Positions 11,155 through 19,960 of a stretch of 64,000 bases of DNA are shown here, piece after piece. Source of the DNA: Aphanomyces cochlioides. Taxonomy: Eukaryota; Oomycota; Saprolegniomycetes; Saprolegniales; Verrucalvaceae. The position numbers and the translations under genes were made by a program. Each line of letters begins with the position of its first letter. Positions within the stretch are counted from its first letter, which is position 1. The notes below the pieces were generated by a model. It did not search any database. It saw only the letters and a program-made list of their open reading frames with translations, and was not told the DNA's origin. The stretch lies in the NCBI GenBank assembly GCA_019828595.1, contig JAHQRK010000018.1, positions 992,001 to 1,056,000 of the forward strand, given 5' to 3'.

Positions 11155-12020
11155 CCTGGATGGAGAAAAGTTGCCAACTTTTTTAGCTACAGCTCTAATA
11201 GGGGTCATCAAATCTAGGGTAAACTACACTACAAAGGTAGCAATAGTAGGAAAGGACACTGATCTTTTGATCTGGCTGTAGGCTAATGAGTCCACTATCA
11301 AATTAATCGCGAAGTTTCGTGTGTGCTGTCATAACTATCAAGAATTCTGACCCCAGTTATGCAATGATCTCTTTATTGGATAGGTTAGAGAGGAAGAGAC
11401 CAGTTTTCCAAGTGAAAATATAAAGATCAACGTAGTCACTGTAGACCATTTCACAACGAACCCAAACGGAAATCACAACTACCAGACGTCAGCCACAATT
11501 AATCGACTACTTTACCTTTCACTTTCCTAACAGTCTTAAATATACTCCTGGCTCTCGTATAATGGTGAGCTCAGTTGCTTGATTTTGGACTCTGTGCAAA
11601 CATCCAAGGAGCTTTGTAAAGAGATAAAGAGGAAATACAACCAGCATCGTTTAGTGCACATATGCAGATTTACCAACAAAATTATCAGCTTGGCAAGGAG
11701 GACGCTAGCTGCCAGCGGATACCTCACCCTCATTTGTGACCTCATCAAAATATGTTTGACCCTAGCATGACCTGAGTCTATACGCGTGACCAAGCCAAAA
11801 AATTTCCCATGTGACCTGACCACAAATTGATCTGGACTCTTCCAGATATACAAAAGCACGTAGTGTTTAATTTTGGAAACCTCAATGAGCTCCTCAACAA
11901 CGGCTCCAGCGTGACTGACGGTTCAAGCAGCCCCTCTCCAAAATATTTTATGTAAAAGATCGATACATTCAAAGTGGCTAGGGCAAGTACGACAACTAAC
12001 TTCGTGGGACATGATGTTAT
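11155..12020. other. Intergenic between CRN copies D and C
   Basis: No gene is supported. The end of a small frame at about 11230-11281 (plus) reads VAIVGKDTDLLIWL, resembling a GxDTDLLVLL motif that I recall from transposon-associated proteins; only this scrap is present. The rest is A/T-rich with short frames of no recognisable family. Confidence 0.4.
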
Positions 12021-12051
12021 AGAACATTGATCCGTAACTCACTCGTTAAAC

Positions 12052-14378
12052 TTAGACAGCGAGCTCAGAATCAGCTCCGACGTCATCGAAATGCATAGCA
12101 TTCACAATCTCTGCATTCTTGCATTTCTTGTTCATAAACAGTCGATTCACAGCGTCTTTAGGCTTGAAAATGCTCGGTTTTCCTCTCGTCGACAATTTTC
12201 TCCGCAGTTTCTTTCCCCACGCCTTGGATCTGACGTAACTCTTGATACGAAGCAGTGTTAATATTCGGTGGCTCAAATAAATTTCGATGTGCGCGACTTG
12301 CGAATGGTCCAAAATATTGTCCAAACTCGTTAATCGAAACGATTCCGCATCGTGGAGGAAGAGCAAAGTCGGTTGCTTGGGCTGGCGTAATGAGTAAGAA
12401 CACATCCGAGTCTCCATTCACGGCCTTTGTACGCTCTTCGGCATACATTTTTCTGTTTATCTTTTGTTTCGTTTGCAGCAACTTGCATTGAATCACTTCA
12501 TTGCTTGACTTGTTGGCCGTTTATCATCAATTGAACTCTCATAGATATGTTACCAGCCGAAGCACTAACCCCATTGATGACAATTGTATTCATCTTTGAC
12601 GCATCGACGCCAGATTTTGTATCCTGTTGTTGTACAGCTTCCACAATTGTGCGCGGTCGGAGCTCTTCGACGACCACACCATTGACTGAACCAAAACGGG
12701 CGCCTGCATGAAATGAAAGTAATCCGACTGCAGTTTCACAATACACAATCGATTTCACACGGCGGTAAAATGCCACAAATTGTTCAAATGGCTGCCAGAC
12801 GAACATGGAATGCGTGAGATGCTCGTCCACTTCACCCAGTTTCTTTGCAAGATTTTGCACCAGCATTACAAGAAGAATGAAAGCGCATTCCAAATAGCCT
12901 TCGAAAACGCCATCACGAGTCCATCGAAATAAACCAAAGCTTCCAAGGCGATCAATTGTCATGCCTGTACGACCAACTCTTTCACTTAGGAAGTAGCGAC
13001 GGCGAGAAAGGACAGCTGCAAGCACCTCTTGACAATTCAAAGGGTCTTGGAAAAACGCAGACGGAAAAATGTTACTGTAGTTGAGTCGCAGTGCAGTGTA
13101 TACCTCATCAACAATGCTGGCTGGGTCGATTTCCTCCAGCTCTTCTTTCGTGTAATGACTCAGGACTTCTTGTAGTGTTTCCAGAGCTCGCCCATGTCCT
13201 CCCATGTCGTCGACCAACTGCTTCTCTAGCCTCGTTCTTGGTATCAAAACTTCATCACCACGTAATGCTGCCGGGACGAGGTACATACGCTTTTGAGAAA
13301 GGAATGACAGTGCCAAATCAACAGGACCTTGGGATGTTGTAGAACAGACGCAAACGGCAAACGCTTTCGACGTGTTCAAGAAGCTGCAAATTGAAGTCAA
13401 AACGCGATAGAAGGCGCTGCTCATGGTGCCATTGTTCGCAAGATTCTGTAGTCCATCCACACACAAGATCACCGACATATTCTCCACATTGTTGATCTTC
13501 TCCAGTTTCGCCAGTATCGCAATCACTTCTCCAACACCTAGCCAAAGCGAAGAATATTTCTTCAGGGTCATCGCAAACTTGTCCAATTCTATTCCCAATT
13601 TCGCAAGCTGGTAGAGCATTCGGTAGCTGATGTCAAACTCAGGGTTTCCGAGTAATGCACCACCATTTGTAGAGTCGTCCTCAAAAGTCACACGAAACAC
13701 ATATGCGCTCTCCATTCTGTTCACGAGTGCTTGATTCTTCAACCGCACCGCAGCTTCGCACAGCAGCCCCTTCATTTCATCCAGCATGCGCGACTTGCCC
13801 GTTCCTGGTCCACTCGAGACTACGATGATAGAATGATTCTGTTTGTCCTGATTCTTCAGCTGCCAGGTGTTGTAGTGTTCGGCGAGCGGCCTTATGAGTT
13901 CAACCGCAAGATCTGATGCTCCTTGATACGGCCAATTTTGTCCAGAGCTCCCGCAAAGTCGCTTTGACTCTCTCCATTCGAGCGTATTCAACAGCTGCTC
14001 AAATTGTTCTTCCTTCGACAGACTCGCGATCGCTTTCGCTTCAGGAACGACCACCAAAACATGAATTTGGTTTGGACCGAGGGGGAGCTTCAATACTTCA
14101 TTCAGCAGTGACGTCGAATATATTCTGTTTTCCTCCGCCAAGAATGTCTGAGCTTCATCCGATATCCATCCTGTCTCCAACTGTTGAACAAGCTGGGAAT
14201 TGGATTCCACCCACGCTTCATCCTTCAATGCCTGATAAAGTTGGAGCTCATGATCGTTGCATCCTATTTTTCACTTCTGGTTCTTGATCTTCCTCTGGAG
14301 ATGGGCGACCAACTGATCAGTTGAAATATCCAAAGTGAAGGGTTCTTCTCCAACAACAAGGCAGGACAGTTTGAGCAT
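12052..14378 (-). pseudogene. Crinkler (CRN) gene C: header, P-loop NTPase, nuclease-like domain, HhH
   Basis: This is the most complete NTPase-type copy. The ATG at 14378 starts the header; a TGA at 14271-14273 interrupts it, and a 576-codon frame reopens at 14228. In order it holds LQLYQAL (upstream), HVLVVVP, SGPGTGKSRMLDEM (Walker A), VILCVDGLQNL (Walker B-like), a helical stretch, and a nuclease-like C-terminal part starting near FEQFVAFYRR. A two-base loss before IQCKLLQTKQK ends the frame at 12498; the nuclease tail and a ComEA-like helix-hairpin-helix continue in the next frame (12158-12496). NTPase plus restriction-nuclease-like bodies are an established CRN class thought to act on host nuclear DNA. 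That role is inferred from the family. The two lesions suggest this copy is dead. Confidence 0.8.
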
Positions 14379-14381
14379 GTC

Positions 14382-14497
14382 AGGAAATGGACGGTGGGTC
14401 CTAAATCACTTGAAAAAGTAATGAAATGTAGAACACAATAGGATTGATTGACATCCCGTGACAAGAGAAACTAGACCATGCAGTGATAGTCTGTCAA
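14382..14497 (-). promoter_or_regulatory. Conserved CRN 5' flank (copy C)
   Basis: Identical to 5957-6072 upstream of B and similar to the region upstream of K3. It separates the C start codon from the 3' flank of K3, so K3 and C form a head-to-tail pair on the minus strand. Confidence 0.45.
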
Positions 14498-14529
14498 GCA
14501 TGGAATGTCTATCTCAAGTTGTAAGTCAA

Positions 14530-15036
14530 GATGCATCGACGCTTTCCAAATTGCAATCAACACCATGTCCTTCATCTTGGACCTGCTTGTAGGGAAATGC
14601 TAAGGCCATCAGCAGCACTATCCTGCACTCGAATCCAACTAGGGAAAAGGATTCGTCGATTATATAGACTGTTCTTTGCTTTGTCTCAGGCAAATCGGCG
14701 AGTGGCTCGTGCTCATTCAGTCAGTTCCAGCACACACTGAGATAATGATGGAGAAGCCCGACATGATGGTAAATGATTGCGTTCTTTTACTCGGTACAAT
14801 CCAAAGACTGGTGGATTAGCCTTGTAGAAATGTGCTTTGATCGAGTTGGAACACTCAAGTAAACTTTGAACGAACACCTTCATGGATTTGTTAAAGACGC
14901 GAACGTATACAAGACATTCATCATGCCACGTTGATCAAGTTGAGGTGATTAGACGAAGCAAGCAAGCGAGCATTTCATCGTACTTTTAGCCCAAAGGAAG
15001 GAGTCGGAGTAACAATTCAATCATATATTCAAGACA
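14530..15036. other. 3' flank of K3
   Basis: No gene is supported. The stretch is homologous, in the same order relative to the kinase-type gene, to 4714-5240 downstream of K1, including the vestigial DAFxIAIN coding-like piece on the strand opposite to K3. Confidence 0.45.
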
Positions 15037-15775
15037 TTAATCAGCTGTATACATTTTGTTGTAAGAAGCCAGCGACTCGCACTTCCCCACTAAAATACCC
15101 CGCTTGACAAGAAACGCATCGGGTCGCAATTCTCGGCGTGAGCTTGATTCATCCGCCTCGTTGCAACAAAGGATGGATTTGCATAATACTGGAAAGAGAG
15201 ATAACCAATTGTAATTGACGGAGACAACATCCCATACACTACCGCTGATAGTCGGCTGGTGAAGAAAAGTGCGATATTCAGCTTCGCCATAAATAAAAGC
15301 GTCTGGCCAAATGGAGACATGTCGTGGGCTCATAAGTGGAATTCGAAAGCCAAGCGGTTGATTCATTGCTTCCATGAATACCGCACTAGTCGAAAGGTGG
15401 TTTTGCTGCAAAAGATTCGTCACACAAATGTTTATCGGACAATTGCCTCTGCTTCAGGAACGACCACCAAAATATGAATTTTGTTTGGACCGATTGGGAG
15501 CTTCAATTCTTCATTAAGTGGTGAAGTTGGATCCAATTTGTTTTCTTGAACCAACAATTTCTTTATTTCATCACGAATATCGCCCGTCTTCAACTGTCGA
15601 GCAAGCTAAGATCTGGATCCCAACCACCCTTTATCCTTCAAAGCCGGGTAGAGCTGTAGGTGATTCATATTGGATCTGTTCCTTGATATTCTCTTTGAGA
15701 TAACCGACACGCTGATCAGCTGTAAGTTCCACAAGAAAGGAAGCCTTCACCAACGACAACACTGAATTCGAGCAA
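15037..15775 (-). pseudogene. Crinkler (CRN) pseudogene K3, kinase part deleted
   Basis: The expected start codon reads TTG instead of ATG (about 15772-15774). The header is frameshifted but recognisable (QRVGYLKENIKEQIQY, then the HILVVVP equivalent near 15470). The body is open from 15423 and matches K1/K2 up to the LVKRGILVGKCE segment, then continues with sense codons where those copies have TGA. After about a dozen further codons it jumps directly to the 3' end shared with K1 (GATTAATGTCTTGAATATATGA), so about 750 bases of kinase-like sequence are gone. It is diverged from K1/K2 and therefore informs on the ancestral state. Confidence 0.7.
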
Positions 15776-15782
15776 ATGAGGA

Positions 15783-15875
15783 AGGGTTCCAAAATCACTT
15801 GAAAAAGTAATAAAATGGAAACAGAATATGATTGATTGGCAAGACAATCTATGCTGTGATAGTATGTCAATCATG
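15783..15875 (-). promoter_or_regulatory. Conserved CRN 5' flank (K3)
   Basis: This block shares ATCACTTGAAAAAGTAAT and TGATTGATTGGCA-like sequence with the flanks of B and C although the downstream gene is a kinase-type CRN. It is the third occurrence in the window. Confidence 0.4.
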
Positions 15876-16215
15876 GATTGTCTATCACGAGATGACCAAT
15901 TTTCGCTGTAGCATAACCTAGTCGGATGGGGGACGGTGTTCGTGTTGATCAATTTTAAAGGTTATCCACTGCCTTGGTAGACCAGGCTTTTACAAATGTC
16001 ATGGTGCTAATGCCTACAAATATTTCACGATTCCTTGAGCGCCATGACGCTCAGAGTGTTCTGAATAATGCATAACGTTATAAACTCTCCTTTCACAACG
16101 TACCAAAGTGCGATCTTTATGAAGGGTCACGGTCCATTGGGACTTTTATCCGGACATTTATCCGGAATTTCTTGCGGTATCCGGATAATTCTGATTTGCG
16201 TATCTGACAGTAAAA

Positions 16216-17301
16216 ATGACCATATCAAAGTGGGGATGGCGACAAGTCGCTCTTCTGGCACTTCTCCTCGTGCAATGGACTTCTGCTGAGTCCCCAGCGT
16301 CAACTAACTTTGAAGATTATGGCACCTGCTCATTGGATGAAGCTGGATCCGTGGGTTGCAAAACTTCCGTCAGCCTGAATGTTCAAGTCGGAGTTGGATG
16401 CAAGCCCAAGAAACTCAATTTTGTGGCTGGAGCGGAAAGCTCAGATGCTGCCAAGAACTGTGGTGAGGATGCTTACTACGTCGTCCAAGACTCACGTTAT
16501 GTCAGTGTTGGGGTTGCCGATGGGGTTGGAGGATGGCAGGAAAGTGGAGTTGATCCATCCGCCTTCTCTCTCGCATTGGTGGAAGGAGCGAAAATTGACT
16601 TTGAGCGCACAGATGAAAGCCCTCGGCCACAAAACTTGTTGGAAAGTGCGTTTGCTCATGTTAAAGCTGGTGGAGATAAAAACCCTGGTGGGTCCACGGC
16701 AGTGTTTCTAGTCCTCGACCGTTCAACTGGCGTTCTCGAGACTGCAAACTTGGGTGATTCCGGCTACCTTGTGATCCGGCAGAACCAGAAGTTCTTCCGC
16801 AGCGTGGAGCAAACCTGGGCATTCAATGCACCGTTCCAGTTATCGTTATACCCCTCCTCCATGGGTGAAAGTGTCGATCACTACCTCCCCAACAACGCCT
16901 TTGTCACGACACACTCGTTGCAGCATGGGGACATTGTCATTGTCGGCTCCGACGGTTTGTTCGACAACGTATTCGATGAAGAAATATTGGCAGAAGCAGA
17001 GAAGTACATGAACGATGTATTCGAAGCCCACCAAGAGTACAAAGCTCAATTAGAACATGGGGACGATATCACAAAGCCATTACCGAAAGATGTCCAAGCC
17101 AGTGTGAAGAAGGCCATGGAGGATTTGTCGTTTGCGCTCACTGACATGGCCAACAAGTTTGCTCACGATAGTACTCGCGAATCCCCTTTTTCAAAACTTG
17201 CTCGAGAAGGATACGGCTACCGATTCAGTGGTGGTAAAGTGGACGATACAACTGTCGTGGCGGTGTACATCCATCCGCAGGACACATCCTCAGCTTTTTG
17301 A
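16216..17301 (+). CDS. PPTC7-like PP2C-family protein phosphatase with signal peptide
   Basis: A single-exon gene of 361 residues. Residues about 1-25 (WRQVALLALLLVQWTSA) look like a secretory signal peptide. The catalytic part follows the PPTC7 subfamily of metal-dependent Ser/Thr phosphatases: NCGEDAYYVV, GVADGVGGW (metal-binding Asp), GGSTAVFLVLD, ANLGDSGYLVI, IVGSDGLFDNVFD and GGKVDDTTVVAVY near the end. All expected acidic metal ligands are visible. Family members are usually mitochondrial; here the N-terminus suggests secretion or an ER/lumenal site, and a cysteine-containing stretch lies between signal and domain. Several TATCCGGA motifs lie 26-70 bases before the ATG. Substrate unknown. 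Confidence 0.9.
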   Translation: MTISKWGWRQVALLALLLVQWTSAESPASTNFEDYGTCSLDEAGSVGCKTSVSLNVQVGVGCKPKKLNFVAGAESSDAAKNCGEDAYYVVQDSRYVSVGVADGVGGWQESGVDPSAFSLALVEGAKIDFERTDESPRPQNLLESAFAHVKAGGDKNPGGSTAVFLVLDRSTGVLETANLGDSGYLVIRQNQKFFRSVEQTWAFNAPFQLSLYPSSMGESVDHYLPNNAFVTTHSLQHGDIVIVGSDGLFDNVFDEEILAEAEKYMNDVFEAHQEYKAQLEHGDDITKPLPKDVQASVKKAMEDLSFALTDMANKFAHDSTRESPFSKLAREGYGYRFSGGKVDDTTVVAVYIHPQDTSSAF

Positions 17302-18244
17302 CATGTTTCTGCTGCTTCTCTTTGTGTAATTTTGAACGCAAGTTCCTTGAACATGCATTGAGGCGCATAACACATCGAGGCACCCACAACAACCACGTGA
17401 GAGTCGCTGTTACGATGCAAGACTTTGGTCGATCCTAGCCATTGGTCGATCCTAGCCATTCACTCAACGACAAAATAGCGACACACAGACAGCGGACGTA
17501 CGGACGAAATGCAGTGTTTATTATAAACACTGCATTTCGTCCGTACGTCCGCTGCACCCAACTCACCTTGACATGGATACTTGACCTGTCAAATGTGCCG
17601 GCCACTTGGATTCCAGTGAAAAATAGAACTTGAGCGAAAAAATAATGAAAAAACAACGAAAATTAGAAAAATTGCAGCATGTCGTTTTGTAGCTCATGAT
17701 CGAAATTTTATGCTCTGTGGAATCTTCGAGCCACCTCTAGTGGCATGTTACAATTCATAAATCGATAGATGCACCTCAACGCAACCTGTCGGAAAGAATC
17801 ACCTCTATATTTCATAAATCTTAACTTGACAAAATTATGAAGGTTTTTCAAGAGTACTATTAATAGTAGTGCATTTGACAGCAACTCGAGGACGACTTGC
17901 TTGCAAATTGAGAGTGAACACGCTCTTGAAATACAATTCACAGGCATGTGAGTGTCCAAGCTAGACACTCCCAGCGGAAAAAGGCTACAAAGCCAAGTAA
18001 AACGTTCAAACTAGCGAGGCCGTGAAGTCCACCGCCAGCAGTGATTGTGGAAGTTAAAAACTGGTACTATTAATAGTACAGGATCGTTGTTCTTGCACGT
18101 TATCAGGTTTTTACGGTTCTTCCAACAAGAGGGAGCGTCAAGTCAGACAGGAAACTCTCTAAAACAGTAAACTATCAGAGTTTATATCAAAATTATCAAA
18201 GTTTATTTGTAGATGATTTGGTGGAAAATCGACTCGAAATTATT
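17302..18244. other. Intergenic with several small repeats
   Basis: No gene is supported. It holds a 17-bp exact tandem duplication (17427-17443 / 17444-17460), a perfect 31-bp hairpin (17490-17554) and two palindromic TACTATTAATAGTA sites (17855-17868 and 18064-18079). Confidence 0.6.
17490..17554. repeat. Perfect 31-bp inverted repeat, 3-nt loop
   Basis: 17490-17520 and 17524-17554 are exact reverse complements separated by TTA. The arms contain CGGACGTACGGACG. The element is far longer than expected by chance and lies about 190 bases past the PP2C stop. It could be a miniature fold-back element or a structured 3' element; no clear target duplication is seen. Confidence 0.85.
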
Positions 18245-19423
18245 ATGGAGATCTACTGTGAACTAAGTGAAAGGAGGCCATGCTTGTTCTTGGGAAATTG
18301 TATGGAAACAGATGAGAAACGAGTGACTTGCCGACCAGTAATGGTTGAGGCGCAGATGATTAGCTCATTCTCTGTTAAGCCAAGGATGGAGAAGCGGTGG
18401 ACCAAGATGGTCGGGAACATGAAGCTCCTCAGCTTTGACGTGAAGAGCAAAGGACGCCGTCTGTGGAGCGGAATGGGTCAAGCCAAGGAAATCATCTCGA
18501 ATGCGATTCACACGCCACAGTTGACAGTCGAGTCCATGGCCGCCTACTTGAAGCTCGGCTTGGTCGAAATGATTGAGATGGACTGCCAATTCATGCAAAT
18601 GGTGGGCACGATGACGGACAGCGAGCTCATGGACAGATTATCCCAGTACAATATCGTCTCCCCGCCGTCGACAGTGCCATCGCGGGATGCTATGACGCAG
18701 ATCCTCTTCATTGTCAAGGAAGAGTCGTTCTGGCGAGAGAACTATCATATTCATCCCAATGCACAGCGCGTCCGTCCTTGGCTCGTTACCCACCAAATCA
18801 TTCTTGAGAAGATGAAGCGCATACGATCCACAATTGCTGCCCTCAAAGACCTCGACAGAACACTGCATCCCCGACAGACTTCCAACTTGATACAATCTCT
18901 CATCACCGACTTCCCGACGTTGGTATCACTGCTCCAGCAACACTCGAAAGCTGAAATCGAATACATCTTCCGCCCGATGTCGCGCCATTTCACCGCTGAT
19001 ATTGGCAGCCTTGATCACATTCTCCATGCCACTGTTGATTCTTACTATCCCGACGAAATTCAAAAGTGCCTTGATGAGCTGGCAAGATTCCTTCTCCCCG
19101 ACGACGCAAACGGCCTTGATTCCCCCACGACAACATCACGGACGTCAGTATCAAGCATCGACAATGACGAGAAAGAGATTGCAGTCGTCTTGAGTCCGAC
19201 AAGATCGGGGTACTTTGAACCCATTCCTCACAAAGAGCTCGATACCGTCGAACAGTACTTGGACATTTACTTCCAGCGCGTTGAAAATGAAATGCAGGAA
19301 GAAGAAACAGCCATCGTCGCCCGGTGGCTCACATTAGCAAAGCCAGTGCACCAAGAAATTGTGTCGAAACTCCCGTCGAATGTGTCTTCAGTCGTGTACC
19401 CCCGACGACTCTTGTGGCAGTGA
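18245..19423 (+). CDS. Unrecognised protein
   Basis: Open frame of 392 residues from the ATG at 18245 (a second ATG, METDEKR, lies 20 codons later). It is mostly helical, without signal peptide or clear membrane segment. I do not recognise a family. It has a basic N-terminal third, a central helical region (around HPNAQRVRPW and LEKMKRIRSTIAALKDLD), a Ser/Thr-rich linker and an acidic end (VEQYLDIYFQRVENEMQEEE). Codon use and the well-kept frame support a real gene. It converges on the small gene at 19482-19748. Confidence 0.65.
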   Translation: MEIYCELSERRPCLFLGNCMETDEKRVTCRPVMVEAQMISSFSVKPRMEKRWTKMVGNMKLLSFDVKSKGRRLWSGMGQAKEIISNAIHTPQLTVESMAAYLKLGLVEMIEMDCQFMQMVGTMTDSELMDRLSQYNIVSPPSTVPSRDAMTQILFIVKEESFWRENYHIHPNAQRVRPWLVTHQIILEKMKRIRSTIAALKDLDRTLHPRQTSNLIQSLITDFPTLVSLLQQHSKAEIEYIFRPMSRHFTADIGSLDHILHATVDSYYPDEIQKCLDELARFLLPDDANGLDSPTTTSRTSVSSIDNDEKEIAVVLSPTRSGYFEPIPHKELDTVEQYLDIYFQRVENEMQEEETAIVARWLTLAKPVHQEIVSKLPSNVSSVVYPRRLLWQ

Positions 19424-19481
19424 TATTCCATGTCTATCGTCATCTTAAATAAATAACGTAGTAATCCCTTGTAATGGTCGT

Positions 19482-19748
19482 TCATTCTTCGTTGTCGTCG
19501 TTCTCGAAGAGCACTCGCTGAACACGATGTCTTCGTCCAAACTGTTCCAACGCCTGTTGAAGTTGGCGCGCTTCTTCTTCGAGCTCGTTCGCAGATCCAC
19601 GTAGGTTGACACAGTGAGCATTCAATTGGGTCATGTATTCCTGGACACTTTCCCATAGCCCGACGTTCATTTCTACATCCTCACACGACGCAACTCCTGT
19701 ACCTTGTGACGGAGTCGATCCTTGCAGTTGCACCTTCTTGCCACTCAT
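19482..19748 (-). CDS. Small coiled-coil protein
   Basis: An 88-residue frame from the ATG at 19748. Residues about 30-75 form an amphipathic helix (LWESVQEYMTQLNAH, ANELEEEARQLQQALEQFG) followed by a basic and then acidic tail. Size and shape resemble small subunits of coiled-coil complexes (BLOC-1, kinetochore or DASH-like), but no specific family can be assigned. Its 3' end lies 58 bases from the stop of the preceding convergent gene. Confidence 0.5.
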   Translation of the reverse strand: MSGKKVQLQGSTPSQGTGVASCEDVEMNVGLWESVQEYMTQLNAHCVNLRGSANELEEEARQLQQALEQFGRRHRVQRVLFENDDNEE

Positions 19749-19950
19749 CTTTCCGCTTGGAGTCAAATTCAGATCTGACTTTTGGCGCGACGAATCAGCC
19801 TGGCAGTTTCATCTCGTGTTAAAAATAGCACCGTTGAAGGCGGACGAAAAGCGACGGTTGAGAGTCAAAGTCTCCGCCAGGATGAGCTTCCCACGCAGCA
19901 TCTTTGTCAGCTACGTCTTCACTGATACTACTCCGTGCGGAAAGTTAAGG

Positions 19951-19960
19951 CTAAATCAAC
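19951..19960. repeat. Left 10-bp target site duplication of the MULE
   Basis: CTAAATCAAC directly precedes the left terminal repeat and recurs exactly at 22539-22548 after the right one. Ten bases fits Mutator-like elements (9-11 bp). Confidence 0.9.

Noticed and set aside
18365..18993. Minus-strand frames opposite the gene at 18245-19423
   Set aside because: They are shadows of the well-kept plus-strand frame, lack family features and break up where the plus frame continues.
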